DNA of 64,000 bases from an uncultured Desulfovibrio sp. (GCF_944327235.1 NZ_CALVHE010000001.1:51114-115113), one strand, 5' to 3'; positions 15,496-24,370 are shown, counted from the first letter of the stretch. Translations and numbers: made by a program. Notes: generated by a model not told the origin, from the letters alone.

Positions 15496-15530
15496 ATCAT
15501 AGCGCGCCGACGGCAGACGAGACGGCCCGC

Positions 15531-17876
15531 CTACAAACGGCGGGCCCGCAGGCCGTTGGCCACCACGATGAGCGAGGTGCCCACGTCGGCAAAGACGGCC
15601 AACCACATGCTGGCCTGTCCGCTGAAGGTCAGGGCAAGAAAGATCGCCTTGACGCCTACGGCCAGCACGATATTCTGCACGATGATATGATAGACGGCGC
15701 GGGAAAGTCGGATGAAACGGGGGATCTTGCGCAGATCGTCGTCCATGAGGGCAACGTCCGCCGTCTCGATGGCCGTGTCCGTCCCCCCGGCCGCCATGCC
15801 GAAACCGATATGGGCACAGGCCAGCGCGGGCGCGTCGTTGATGCCGTCACCCGCCATACCCACAGGGCTCTTGCGGCCCAGCTCCCGCACGATCCGCTCC
15901 TTGTCGTCCGGCAGCAGCTGGGCATGGACGGCATCCACCCCCGCCGCGCGGCCGATGGCTTCCGCTGTGTGCGGATTGTCCCCGGTCAGCATGACGGTAG
16001 TGACGCCCAGGTCACGCAGTTCCCGCACGGCCTCGACGCTGCCGGGACGGAGCGTATCCGCCACGGCAAAGAGAGCCAGCACCTCATCGTCAGCGTGCAG
16101 GGCCACCACGCTCTTTCCCGCCTTTTCCAGCGCCGTTATCCGTTCTTCCAAAGCAGGGGAGAGCAGCTTCTTTTCCGCCAACATGCGCCTGTTGCCCAGC
16201 GCAAGGCCACGGCCGCCGATACGCCCGCGTATGCCCCGTCCCGGCACGGCGGCGACATCTTCCACTTCGGCAAGGGCGGATTGCGGCAGGGCCGAGGCCG
16301 TGACGATGGCCCGTGAGACGGGATGATCCGAGCGCACGGCCAGACTGGCGGCCAACATCCGGCATTCTTCCTCGCCAAGGGGACCGCAGGTAAGGAAGTC
16401 CGTCTGTTGCGGCCTGCCGTGGGTCAGCGTCCCTGTCTTGTCCAACGCCAGCTGACGCAGCTGGCGTCCCTTTTCCAGAAAGACGCCGCCCTTGATCAGT
16501 ATGCCGTGGCGACTCGCCGCCGCAAGTCCGCTGACGATGCTGACCGGCGTGGAAATGACCAACGCACACGGGCAGCCGATGACGAGCAGCACCAGCGCCA
16601 TATATACGGCATCCGCCCAGCCGGATAGCCCCAAAAGGGGCGGCAGACAAGCCGTCAACACAGCCAGCAGAAAAATGGCGGGCGTATAGTAACGGGCAAA
16701 GCTGTCCACCAGTCGTTGCAGGGGAGCGCGCGTGGCTTGCGCTTTTTCCACAGCCTCGATGATACGCGCCAGCGTGGATGCCGAGGCCGGGGCCGTACTT
16801 TCCATGATGAAGGAGCCGGACGTATTGATGGTCCCGGCATAGACCGGATCGCCCGCCGTCTTTTCCACCGGCAGACTTTCGCCGGTAATGGGAGCCTGGT
16901 TGATGGCGGAATGCCCTTCGACGATCTGTCCGTCAAGAGCGATCTTTTCCCCGGGAGCCACACGCACGCGGCTGTGCGGCGCTATGTCGCGCGCCTCCAT
17001 CCTTTGCCATGTGCCGTCCGCCTGTTGCACGAGGGCGGTTTCCGGCGCAAGGGCCAGCAGTTCTCCTATGGCGTTGCGCGCCCGCTCCAGCGCCTGGGCT
17101 TCCAGCGCTTCGGAAAGATTGAAAAGCACCATGACCATGGCCGCTTCGGGGAAATGTCCGATGCAGACAGCCCCGGTCACGGCAACAGACATGAGCGCAT
17201 TGATGTTCAGATTCCCGTTACGCACGGACAACCAGCCCTTGCGGTAGGTAGTCAGACCGGATACGGCAATGGCCGCCAGCGCGCACAGCAGGGCGACCAC
17301 CTCCGGCAGGCTCCAGCCCCCCGGCCACAGGGGCGTTATCGTGACCGCAGCCTGTGCGCGCCACATCTCGAACAGTTCAGCGGCTTCGGAGAGAGCCGCC
17401 AGCCCCCCGGCCAGCAAAAGACGCTTCCAGGGGATGGACGCGGCAGGCAGAGCGTCCCTCCCTCGCGCCGTCGCGCCTGCTTCAAGACGCTGCGGCTCCA
17501 TGTCGATGTCCCGCAGAGCCTGTTCAATCCCCTCAGTGGACGGCAGCTCATGATGCACCGTCAGCACCCGCTGCATCAGGTTGAACTCCAGCCCCGTGAT
17601 CCCCGACAGGGAAGAGAGCTTTTTCCTGATCAGCGCCTCTTCCGTGGGACAATCCATGTTCAGGATGCGGTACAGGACGCAGGTGTCCGAGATCATGCTT
17701 GCCACAGTCTCCATATCAGGCTCTTCCGGTAAACTGTGGCCGCAACAACAATGTTCATGGGCATGAGGGTGCGCATGTCCCCCGGCAGGCCGGGATTCAA
17801 CCGGGATTGCCTTCGCGGAAAGCGTGTCTGCCGCGGTATCCCGACAGCAGGAGCAGGAAGAAAGGATTTCAGCCAT
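15531..17876 (-). CDS. zntA: P1B-type Zn/Cd/Pb-exporting ATPase
   Basis: A 781-residue metal-exporting ATPase. The first 55 residues are rich in Cys and His (CSCC near residue 8, GGHAHPHAHEHCCCGH around 34-49) and an HMA-like fold follows at about 68-135 (ILNMDCPTEEALIRKKL). The core has TGESLPVEK (actuator), the transmembrane metal site CPCALVIS, the phosphorylation motif DKTGTLTHG and the hinge GDGINDAPALA. The last helices show AVGVKAIFLAL and FADVGTSLIVVANGLR, the Lys and Asp pattern of the Zn/Cd/Pb subgroup rather than the copper one. TGGAG precedes ATG 17876. Divergent from, and probably activated by, the MerR protein at 18141. Confidence 0.92.
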   Translation of the reverse strand: MAEILSSCSCCRDTAADTLSAKAIPVESRPAGGHAHPHAHEHCCCGHSLPEEPDMETVASMISDTCVLYRILNMDCPTEEALIRKKLSSLSGITGLEFNLMQRVLTVHHELPSTEGIEQALRDIDMEPQRLEAGATARGRDALPAASIPWKRLLLAGGLAALSEAAELFEMWRAQAAVTITPLWPGGWSLPEVVALLCALAAIAVSGLTTYRKGWLSVRNGNLNINALMSVAVTGAVCIGHFPEAAMVMVLFNLSEALEAQALERARNAIGELLALAPETALVQQADGTWQRMEARDIAPHSRVRVAPGEKIALDGQIVEGHSAINQAPITGESLPVEKTAGDPVYAGTINTSGSFIMESTAPASASTLARIIEAVEKAQATRAPLQRLVDSFARYYTPAIFLLAVLTACLPPLLGLSGWADAVYMALVLLVIGCPCALVISTPVSIVSGLAAASRHGILIKGGVFLEKGRQLRQLALDKTGTLTHGRPQQTDFLTCGPLGEEECRMLAASLAVRSDHPVSRAIVTASALPQSALAEVEDVAAVPGRGIRGRIGGRGLALGNRRMLAEKKLLSPALEERITALEKAGKSVVALHADDEVLALFAVADTLRPGSVEAVRELRDLGVTTVMLTGDNPHTAEAIGRAAGVDAVHAQLLPDDKERIVRELGRKSPVGMAGDGINDAPALACAHIGFGMAAGGTDTAIETADVALMDDDLRKIPRFIRLSRAVYHIIVQNIVLAVGVKAIFLALTFSGQASMWLAVFADVGTSLIVVANGLRARRL

Positions 17877-18032
17877 AGCGGACTCCAGAGAATACAGCCC
17901 ACCGTCTCCGGCGGACTGGGGTTGATGACATCTCCCCCTGTTGCATGGCATACTTTCCGACAGGGGGGACCCCCGCCGCTCATCCGATGGCCATACGCGG
18001 AAAGCAGCACGTGAACGACAGGAGATATGACA

Positions 18033-18063
18033 AGCCTACTCCCTCGAGCAGGTAGAGGGTCAA
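18033..18063 (-). promoter_or_regulatory. MerR-type promoter driving the metal ATPase
   Basis: On the minus strand TTGACC (18058-18063) and TAGGCT (18033-18038) are separated by 19 bp, the over-long spacer characteristic of MerR-family promoters, and an imperfect dyad (CCTCTACC / GGAGTAGG) fills it. The transcript would have a leader of about 150 bases before the ATPase start. Activator binding is inferred. Confidence 0.65.
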
Positions 18064-18140
18064 GCCCTTTTTCTCTTTTTTATGGAAGCGCAATAACAAA
18101 GGACGGGAGAGGGGAAAGCCGCAGCAGCATGGAGGAAAAA

Positions 18141-18656
18141 ATGGCGTACAAAATCGGCGAGCTGGCCCGTCATGTCGGTTGTCGTGTCGTCACTATCCGT
18201 TATTACGAAAAGGAGGGTCTGCTTCGTTCGCCCGAACGCACGGCAGGCAATTACCGTCTTTATGATGAAACGGATGTCGAACGCCTGCGCTTCATCCGCC
18301 AGTGCCGTCTGCATGGCATGGCTCTCCACGAGATACGCGAGCTCCTCTCCTTTCAGGATCAACCCCGACAAAGCTGCGACTGGATCACAGCTCTGGTGCA
18401 GCGTCATCTGGTCAATGTGGATACGCAGATCGCCGCGCTGACACATTTACGCGAGCATCTTGCCTCGCTGCTCCATGCCTGCACAGGAGGCCGGGCGGCC
18501 GACTGCGGCATCCTTGCCCAATTGCGCAAGGGAGAAACGTGCAGCCGCTGCGAACAGATGCAACAGCAACAGGAAGCGGCGGCAAGCGCCAGAAAGTCGG
18601 GCACGGCGGAGGATCCCCCGACGGTCGGTTCCGAAAAGAAAACAACGTCCGCATGA
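18141..18656 (+). CDS. MerR family metal-responsive regulator (CadR/ZntR/PbrR type)
   Basis: A 171-residue activator. The winged helix starts at once: YKIGELARHVGCRVVTIRYYEKEGLL, then GNYRLYDETDVERLRFIRQCRLHGMAL, and a dimerisation coiled coil (about 80-115). Metal-binding cysteines expected for CadR/PbrR proteins are present: one in RQSCDWI and two in HACTGGRAADCG; two more occur in ETCSRCEQ. GGAGG lies 5 bases before ATG 18141; an in-frame ATG at 18129 overlaps that site and is less likely. The glutamine-rich tail is extra length relative to ZntR. Divergent neighbour is the zntA-like ATPase. Confidence 0.9.
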   Translation: MAYKIGELARHVGCRVVTIRYYEKEGLLRSPERTAGNYRLYDETDVERLRFIRQCRLHGMALHEIRELLSFQDQPRQSCDWITALVQRHLVNVDTQIAALTHLREHLASLLHACTGGRAADCGILAQLRKGETCSRCEQMQQQQEAAASARKSGTAEDPPTVGSEKKTTSA

Positions 18657-18684
18657 TCCCTGCTTGCTGCGACGCAGAAAAACG

Positions 18685-18710
18685 AAAAGCCGGAGAGAAC
18701 TCCGGCTTTT
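18685..18710. terminator. Bidirectional terminator
   Basis: AAAAGCCGGAG (18685-18695) pairs with CTCCGGCTTTT (18700-18710) around a four-base loop. It lies between the convergent merR and YebE-like genes and can serve both. Confidence 0.8.
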
Positions 18711-18741
18711 CAAATGGCTTGTCCGTCCTTGCCAAGGATGA

Positions 18742-19452
18742 TCAGGCGGTGACGGCAAGTTGCTGTTTGGCTTGGACGGCTTCCAGCTCCAGAGCATCCT
18801 TCCGCTGTGGCAGGATATGCAGTGCCTGGGCAAGGCCGTCAAGGTAGCTGCGCTCCATGAAGTGGTCGATATCCACGATGAGGCAGGAGAGACGGTAGAG
18901 ATCTTCTCCCTGTTCGACGGAACAGACCTGCGCCGCCAGCACTGCCGGATTGATGGGTTCGTTCAGCAGGGCGTTGATCAGCGGCCCGGCGTCCTGTCCG
19001 GGGAACATTTGGGCGACCATCTTGGAAATGCGCTCCTGCTCGGTGGCATCGATATGCCCGTCGGCGCGAGCGGCAAAGATCATGGCCCGCAAGAGCAGCA
19101 TGGCCGTGGGGTCATTGGCCCCCGCCACGGGACCCGCCGGAGCAGCGGCGGGCTGCGCCATCCCGAAACTGGCGGCCGCCTGTTGCGTCGCTGTCCCCTG
19201 ATCCTTCTTTTCCGACCATTTCTTGTAGAAGTTCCACGCCACAGCGCCAGCGCCCACGAGCGCCGCGTTCTGGAGCATATCTTTGGAAAGCACGGAGCCC
19301 AAAAGGGCACCAAGAGCACCAGCACCCAGCAGGCCACCCATGCCGCCGGGCGCATTTTTAGTCAGATCGCTTGCGCCGCTCTTGGCCTTGTCCGCCAGAG
19401 AACCGAGGGTCGCGCCCCAGTCCTTGCCTTTGATGATATCAAAAAGTGACAT
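18742..19452 (-). CDS. YebE/DUF533 family membrane protein with a TerB-like domain
   Basis: A 236-residue protein. The N-terminal third is glycine-rich with a hydrophobic stretch at about 37-70 (GMGGLLGAGALGALLGSVLS and AALVGAGAVAWNFYKKW). An Ala/Pro linker leads to a helical TerB-like domain (about 112-225): LLLRAMIFAARADGHIDATEQERISKMVAQM, which has the acidic ADGHID motif, and VDIDHFMERSYLDGLAQAL. This order matches E. coli YebE. Function is unknown in the family; TerB-like domains bind metal and associate with membranes. AGAGG precedes ATG 19452 and a good promoter lies 46 bp upstream. Confidence 0.8.
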   Translation of the reverse strand: MSLFDIIKGKDWGATLGSLADKAKSGASDLTKNAPGGMGGLLGAGALGALLGSVLSKDMLQNAALVGAGAVAWNFYKKWSEKKDQGTATQQAAASFGMAQPAAAPAGPVAGANDPTAMLLLRAMIFAARADGHIDATEQERISKMVAQMFPGQDAGPLINALLNEPINPAVLAAQVCSVEQGEDLYRLSCLIVDIDHFMERSYLDGLAQALHILPQRKDALELEAVQAKQQLAVTA

Positions 19453-19497
19453 ATTTGTTTACCTCTGAAAAATTGGGGGATGACAGTATGGGATATC

Positions 19498-19525
19498 ATA
19501 TTAGACTGACGGCATGTCCTGTCAA
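19498..19525 (-). promoter_or_regulatory. Promoter of the YebE-like gene
   Basis: Minus-strand TTGACA (19520-19525) and TAATAT (19498-19503) are spaced by 16 bp; TATGAT three bases further is an alternative -10. No other gene starts nearby. Confidence 0.55.
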
Positions 19526-19584
19526 GGCAGGGCAGACGGAAGAGGAGGCTTGTCACCAAAATGTCACATTGAGCCAGAGCGTAC

Positions 19585-19890
19585 CGACATAAATTTTACA
19601 ACCATTTCAATAGATAAGATGAATTTATCATACGCGCCACGCTTGCTTTGGCTGAGCGCTTGTCTCAAGCATCGTCTTTTCTCTGATAAAAACGCACTGC
19701 GAAAGGATGGGAGGCTTGGAAAAAGAACGTCGAGAACGCCTTTTCTCACTTCGCTTAGGCCTGTTAACAGGAGGGAGGTCCCCCATCCCTTCCTCAGCAC
19801 GCTTTTACCGAGGAAGAGTCCGGGACACGAGGCGACCCCGCCCCCAAAACAAACGGAGTGTGTACAGTTTATTGTCTTATTTTTTGTGTT
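19585..19890. repeat. Two family B repeats head to head
   Basis: The first part (about 19585-19755) has the AT-rich end ACATAAATTTTACAACCATTT followed by the GC-rich body in minus orientation; the second (about 19760-19890) starts GCCTGTTAACAGG and runs in the plus orientation through CCCCATCCCTTCCTCAGCACG, TTTTACCGAGGAAGAGTC and GTGTACAGTTTATTG. They diverge from each other and lie between the YebE-like promoter and the first tRNA-Asn terminator. Confidence 0.6.
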
Positions 19891-19933
19891 GTCACGACCT
19901 AAATCCATATTGTTGCCGTGTGTCGGCATATCC

Positions 19934-19973
19934 AAAAGGAAAAAGCCTCTGCACTTTTCAGTACAGAGGCTTT
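19934..19973 (-). terminator. Terminator of tRNA-Asn copy 1
   Basis: AAAGCCTCTG (19942-19951) pairs with CAGAGGCTTT (19964-19973); on the minus strand the stem is followed by TTTTCCTTTT. It lies 8 bp past the tRNA 3' end. Confidence 0.75.
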
Positions 19974-19980
19974 GCTTCCG

Positions 19981-20056
19981 TGGCTCCCCGAGACGGACTT
20001 GAACCGCCAACCTAGTGATTAACAGTCACCCGCTCTGCCGATTGAGCTATCGGGGA
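19981..20056 (-). tRNA. tRNA-Asn (GTT), copy 1
   Basis: A 76-base tRNA with encoded CCA. The acceptor stem TCCCCGA pairs with TCGGGGA, the D arm is AGCTCAATCGGCAGAGC, the anticodon loop CTGTTAA carries GTT (asparagine), and the T arm GGCGGTTCAAGTCCGTC is canonical. An identical gene with identical flanks lies at 20546-20621. Confidence 0.97.
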
Positions 20057-20069
20057 ATGTCGAACTGAC

Positions 20070-20367
20070 GAAGACTCTTTTATGTGATACCGCCCCATCT
20101 GTCAAGAAAAAACATATTTTTTCTTTGACGCAGGCAGGATAGATGAGCGTTTTGCCCGTGGAAACGGCATCGTTTTCGTGGGGCAAGGCGCAGGAACGGA
20201 TTAGAAAAAAACGGACAAATCTGCCCCTCTATGTCACGGCGACACTTTTCCGGTACCAGCGTCCTACAAAAAGGCAGCTTCGCGAAAAGATGGGATGATG
20301 CGACCTCAAAAGTTCGCTTGCACAAAGCAGTACAGCCCGCAGAGGGCTGGCCTTGTGTTACGCGCCT
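20070..20367. other. Spacer between the two tRNA-Asn copies
   Basis: About 300 bp with no supportable gene. It starts AT-rich, which may include the promoter of copy 1 (to its right on the minus strand), and contains stretches open on both strands without start signals. Confidence 0.4.
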
Positions 20368-20482
20368 ATTTCAAAATGCGAGGCGGCGGGGGGCACAGCG
20401 GACCCGGCCAAAACCAGGCGGAAAAACCGCGCTTTTCCCGCGAAACGCCAGGCCGTATGGTTTGTCAAACTGAAAAGGCTCT
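20368..20482 (-). repeat. Family A dispersed repeat, minus orientation
   Basis: Read on the minus strand it starts TAGAGCCTTTTCAGTTTGACAAACCATACGGCCTGGCG, then the GTTTCGCG-type hairpin and GGCCGGG..GCCGCCTCGCATTTTG. The first hairpin is shortened. It sits between the duplicated tRNA genes. Confidence 0.7.
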
Positions 20483-20498
20483 AGACCTCCAAAAAACA

Positions 20499-20538
20499 TA
20501 AAGGAAAAAGCCTCTGCACTTTTCAGTACAGAGGCTTT
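20499..20538 (-). terminator. Terminator of tRNA-Asn copy 2
   Basis: Same stem as at 19934 (AAAGCCTCTG 20507-20516 with CAGAGGCTTT 20529-20538), followed on the minus strand by TTTTTCCTTTAT. Confidence 0.75.
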
Positions 20539-20634
20539 GCTTCCGTGGCTCCCCGAGACGGACTTGAACCGCCAACCTAGTGATTAACAGTCACCCGCTC
20601 TGCCGATTGAGCTATCGGGGAATGTCGAACTGAC
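20500..20634 (-). repeat. 135-bp direct duplication containing tRNA-Asn and its terminator
   Basis: 20500-20634 repeats 19935-20069, from AAAGGAAAAAGCC through the terminator and tRNA to GTCGAACTGAC. I found no mismatch between the two units by eye. The offset is 565 bp. Confidence 0.9.
20546..20621 (-). tRNA. tRNA-Asn (GTT), copy 2
   Basis: Same 76-base sequence as copy 1: acceptor TCCCCGA/TCGGGGA, anticodon GTT, encoded CCA. The 135-bp repeat unit includes the terminator and 13 bp upstream of the gene. Confidence 0.97.
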
Positions 20635-20689
20635 AAAGATGCTTGTACGCGCCTTTCCTCCTGCGGTCAAGAAAAAAATTTTCTTTTTC

Positions 20690-21358
20690 TCAGATCTGTC
20701 CGCCTGACGCCACCAGCCGCTGCCATTTCTTGTGGTAGCGTTCCGCCTCACTGTAGACGCAGCCGCAGTACGGCTGCCGGTAAACTCCCCAAGATTTGGA
20801 AACGTCGATACCGGCCTGCCAGTCCGTGCGGAAATCCTGATAGACGAAGCGCGGCCCTGCCGCCGATACCGTTTCCGCCTCCGCCGCAGGGGCGGGGAGT
20901 GCCTCCGGCAGGACAGCCGGGACATCCAGCCCGCTCAGGCGAAAGCCCGCCGCGGCGATGGCATCATGCGGCTGATAGCGGGAATAGAGCAGGCTGCTGG
21001 AAAAATAGGCATAGCCCAACGCGCGGGCAGCGGCATACGTCGCCTCCATCCGGCTGGTGCAACACCAGTGACAGCGTTCCGGCGGCAGGTCGCGCCCGGC
21101 CACCTGCCGCAGCCACGCCACGATATCCCACGGAGCATCTTCGTACAGGATGGGGATGCCCAGCCGCTCGGCACATTCCCCGGCGGCCTCACGTCGCCGG
21201 AAATACTCGCTCAACGGCTGGGTATTGGGATTCATGAACCAAGCCGTCACCGCATAGCCCGCCTCCTGCAGGCGCTGCACCGGCATGATGGAGCAGGGCC
21301 CGCAGCAGACATGCAGGAGCAGACTATTGGCGACAGCCGGCGTTACGGACGCAGACAT
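20690..21358 (-). CDS. queH: Epoxyqueuosine reductase QueH
   Basis: QueH reduces epoxyqueuosine to queuosine at position 34 of GUN tRNAs and is unrelated to cobalamin-dependent QueG. The 222-residue protein has the family cysteines: LLHVCCGPCS (C18, C19, C22), RCHWCC near residue 97, and YRQPYCGCVYSEAER close to the C-terminus, together enough for a 4Fe-4S cluster and a second metal site. It overlaps the 3' end of the RNase E/G gene by 16 bp on the same strand and is probably translated from the same message. Two tRNA-Asn genes, whose products also carry queuosine, lie next to it. Confidence 0.93.
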   Translation of the reverse strand: MSASVTPAVANSLLLHVCCGPCSIMPVQRLQEAGYAVTAWFMNPNTQPLSEYFRRREAAGECAERLGIPILYEDAPWDIVAWLRQVAGRDLPPERCHWCCTSRMEATYAAARALGYAYFSSSLLYSRYQPHDAIAAAGFRLSGLDVPAVLPEALPAPAAEAETVSAAGPRFVYQDFRTDWQAGIDVSKSWGVYRQPYCGCVYSEAERYHKKWQRLVASGGQI

Positions 21359-24024
21359 ATCTCGATGCTCTTGCCGAAGCTGTTTTCCATATCGCGCAGA
21401 GTGTCCCGCTTGTGGTTGAGCAGATACATGCCCACTTCGGCAGTGGTCTCAAAACGCAGCCGCTCCTCCTGGCAGGAACGCAGCAGGCTGCGCAGCTCGC
21501 GCAGGGCCTGCAAGGCCTGCCATTCACGGTTGCGCCGCTGGCCGGTACCGTTACAATGCGGGCAGGGTTCCATGCTGATGGCCAACGCCGAGGAGCCCAT
21601 GCGCTGTCGCACCAGTTCGAGCAAGCCGAAAGAGCTCATACGGCCAACATCGTGCCGGGCGCGGTCATTCTTCATGGCCGTGCGCAGGGTCTTTTCCACT
21701 TCCAGGATATGCTTGCGGTCGCGCATCTCGATGAAGTCGATGACCACCTGCCCGCCGACATCGCGCAGCTTGAGCTGGCGGGCGATGGTTTCCGCCGCTT
21801 CCACATTGGTCTTGAAGGCCATGGACTCGAAGTTGACCTTGCCGGAGATCTTGCCGGAGTTGATGTCCACGGCCATGAGAGCTTCCGTCTGGTCAAAGAC
21901 CAGCCGCCCGCCGGAGGGCAAGGTCACCTCGCGGGAATAGATCTGGTCAAGCTGACGGCGCAGGTTGAAGCGCTCCCACAGGGTATGCCGCGTGTCCGAA
22001 TGCAGACGCACCAGATCCTTCTTGCGCGGGAAAAGCTGGCTCACCGTATCGCGGATGCTTTCGGCAAGCGCCTCGTTATCCACCCATATCTCGCACACAT
22101 CGTCGGTCAGGTAATCCCGCACGGCCCGTTCGGGCAAGCCCGGTTCCTCATGGATGAGGGCCGGAGCCGTCACTTCCGTGGCCTTCTTGCGGATATCCTT
22201 CCAGACGCGCTTGAGATACTGGAGGTCGCTCCGGAGGATCGTCTTGGTGACCCCCGCGCTCACCGTACGGACGATGACGCCTAATCCCTCGCCGGGATCG
22301 ATGCCGTTCATCATCTCGCGCAGGCGGGCCCGCTCCTCGTCGTTGTCCACCTTTCGCGAAACGCCGATCTGTTCCTGACCGGGCGTCAGCACGAGGAAGC
22401 GTCCGGCCAGCGACAGCCAGGTGGTCAGGAAGGCCCCCTTACTGCCATTAGGCTCCTTGACGACCTGCACGAGCACTTCCTGCCCGGCCTTGAGCACCTT
22501 CTGGATGGGCGGATACTTCTTTCCCTTGGCGGGCTCATGGTGGGTCAGCCAATATTCCGGATGCACCTCATCGATCTGCAAAAAGCCGTTCTTGCCCGCG
22601 CCATAGCTGACGAAGGCCGCCTGCAGGTTGGTGTCGATATTGTGGATGACGCCCTTATAGATATTTCCCTTGAGCTTTTTCTGATGCAGCATGTCAAGGT
22701 AATATTCCAGCAGCACGCCTTCCTCAGTAAGGGCGACCTCCACCTGTTCACCAGGCAAGATGCTGATGAACATGCGCTGACGCCCCGTGGAGGAAGCCGC
22801 CTTGGCCTTGACCGCCGCCGCTCGCACGCCGCCCTTCTTGACCGGCTCGGCGCTCTCTCCCCCCTCAGCGACTTCTTCCGCTTCATCGGTGGTAGTAGAG
22901 GAAGAGACATCTTCCGCCGTATCGTCACCGGCAAATATCTCGCTCAACGAGGGTGTTTCCGCAGCTTCACCGCCCTGACGGTTCTTGCGGTTGCGTCCAC
23001 GACCGCCCCGCCGTCCGCGACGGCTCTTGCGGCGGACGCCTTCCTCTTCCCCGGGGACGGAAGAGGAGGCTGCGTCCCCGGCGTCTTCCGCCGCTTCCGT
23101 TTCCGACGCTGCGGATACGGGGACCGGCAAAGCTTCCTTCCTCAAAGCGGGGACACGGCTCTTTTCCTGCAGGGCGGGCGGGAGGATATCCTGTTGCTCA
23201 AGGGCAAACACCGCCTCCGGTACAGATTCCTGCGCCGCCGTTGCTGTGGCGCTGCCGCGCTTTTTGCCGCGAGCAGGCGTTTTGCCGGGCACAGACGAGG
23301 CGCCACCTTCCGCTCCCGCTGGAGCCTCACCGTCAGGAGCTGGCGTATCAGCTGCGTGCTGCCCGTCCGGTCCAGCAGTCTGGCCGTCCGCTACCGTGAC
23401 GGCTTTTTTTCTGCTGCGTGCCGTGCGTCGGGGAGCGGCCGCGCTTTCTCCAGCGGAGCCGGTCTCCTTTTCTTCTGTAGCTGACGTGGGGGCAGCTATC
23501 TCTTCCTGCACAGATCCTTCAGCAGGGGAGGGAGCCGCAGGCTGTGTCCGCTTTCGGGACGTGCGTCCTTTGACGGCGCGTGCCCTGGGTGCGGGAGAAG
23601 CATCCCCTTCCGCGCCTCCCGCCTCAGCTGGGGCTACAGCTTCAACGGAAGGATCGGACTCGGCGCCGCCATCTCCGGCAACGGCGGCAGAGCGGCCCTT
23701 GCGGCTCTTTCGCGCCGAAGGCGTCTTTGACGGAGCGTCGGGCAGAGAATCAGAAGAAGATGCGGCGGTCTCCGCTTCCCCACCGGGAGCCGTCTCCGCT
23801 GCCGCATCATCCGCAGTACGACGGCTGCGGCGCTTGCGCGGGGACGCGGACGCATCGGCAACAGTGTCGCCAGATCGACGAGGACTGCGTGCCGCTGTAC
23901 GGCGTGAAGAAGATTTTGAGGATTCCGGGGTGTCGGCAGCCGAGGCATCGGCGGGGACAGGGGAGGGAGATGTATCGGCAGCGAGCGTCTCGCTTCCTTC
24001 AGGCTTTTCCTGATGGGATGTCAT
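21343..24024 (-). CDS. RNase E/G family endoribonuclease with a long disordered N-terminus
   Basis: An 893-residue RNase E/G. The conserved nuclease starts only at about residue 418 with MFISILPGEQVEVALTEEG, an S1 domain (KGNIYKGVIHNIDTNLQAAFVSYG) follows, then the catalytic DNase I-like part with FDQTEALMAVDINSGK and IDFIEMRD, and the Zn-link CPHCNGTG near residue 821. The first ~415 residues are Ser/Ala/Glu/Lys/Arg low complexity with basic clusters such as KSRRGRRGGRGRNRKNR. In E. coli RNase E the disordered scaffold is C-terminal, so here it is on the other side. AAGGA six bases upstream supports ATG 24024. It degrades mRNA and processes rRNA/tRNA precursors in the family. Confidence 0.9.
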   Translation of the reverse strand: MTSHQEKPEGSETLAADTSPSPVPADASAADTPESSKSSSRRTAARSPRRSGDTVADASASPRKRRSRRTADDAAAETAPGGEAETAASSSDSLPDAPSKTPSARKSRKGRSAAVAGDGGAESDPSVEAVAPAEAGGAEGDASPAPRARAVKGRTSRKRTQPAAPSPAEGSVQEEIAAPTSATEEKETGSAGESAAAPRRTARSRKKAVTVADGQTAGPDGQHAADTPAPDGEAPAGAEGGASSVPGKTPARGKKRGSATATAAQESVPEAVFALEQQDILPPALQEKSRVPALRKEALPVPVSAASETEAAEDAGDAASSSVPGEEEGVRRKSRRGRRGGRGRNRKNRQGGEAAETPSLSEIFAGDDTAEDVSSSTTTDEAEEVAEGGESAEPVKKGGVRAAAVKAKAASSTGRQRMFISILPGEQVEVALTEEGVLLEYYLDMLHQKKLKGNIYKGVIHNIDTNLQAAFVSYGAGKNGFLQIDEVHPEYWLTHHEPAKGKKYPPIQKVLKAGQEVLVQVVKEPNGSKGAFLTTWLSLAGRFLVLTPGQEQIGVSRKVDNDEERARLREMMNGIDPGEGLGVIVRTVSAGVTKTILRSDLQYLKRVWKDIRKKATEVTAPALIHEEPGLPERAVRDYLTDDVCEIWVDNEALAESIRDTVSQLFPRKKDLVRLHSDTRHTLWERFNLRRQLDQIYSREVTLPSGGRLVFDQTEALMAVDINSGKISGKVNFESMAFKTNVEAAETIARQLKLRDVGGQVVIDFIEMRDRKHILEVEKTLRTAMKNDRARHDVGRMSSFGLLELVRQRMGSSALAISMEPCPHCNGTGQRRNREWQALQALRELRSLLRSCQEERLRFETTAEVGMYLLNHKRDTLRDMENSFGKSIEICLRP

Positions 24025-24370
24025 ACCATTCCTTATGGGGCTGCTATCCGCAGCCAAAAAAGTTTACAGCCATCGCACGAGCGGAACAGCTGCTCCGCGA
24101 GGAAGCGGACACGCCGCAAGGGCTGACCGCGGCTGCGAAAACCCCTTTCTGCCGGAAAGAACCGGCAGGGGCCCGCGCCTGCGTCGAGAGGGCTGTCTGT
24201 CAAAAAATCACGCCTGCGCGGAAATAATCCCGGCAGGAAGCGGGGAGCAGGGCATACGGCCCTGCGCCCCGAAAGATATCGTCATCATATCCAAGCCGGC
24301 ACACGATACCGACCGACTGCCGCAGCGTCCGCAAAAACGGCGAAATGGCCTGAGCCGCGCCCGCAGCCGC
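24025..24370. other. Long leader/intergenic region upstream of the RNase E/G gene
   Basis: 346 bp with no supportable gene. It contains a strong hairpin CTGCCGG/CCGGCAG (24149-24168, loop AAAGAA). RNase E genes in enterobacteria autoregulate through a structured leader; whether this is one is not known. Confidence 0.35.

Noticed and set aside
19981..20621. Paired tRNA-Asn as attachment-site direct repeats of an integrated element
   Set aside because: The 565-bp interval holds no integrase or cargo, and the repeated unit is a whole tRNA with its terminator rather than a tRNA 3' fragment.
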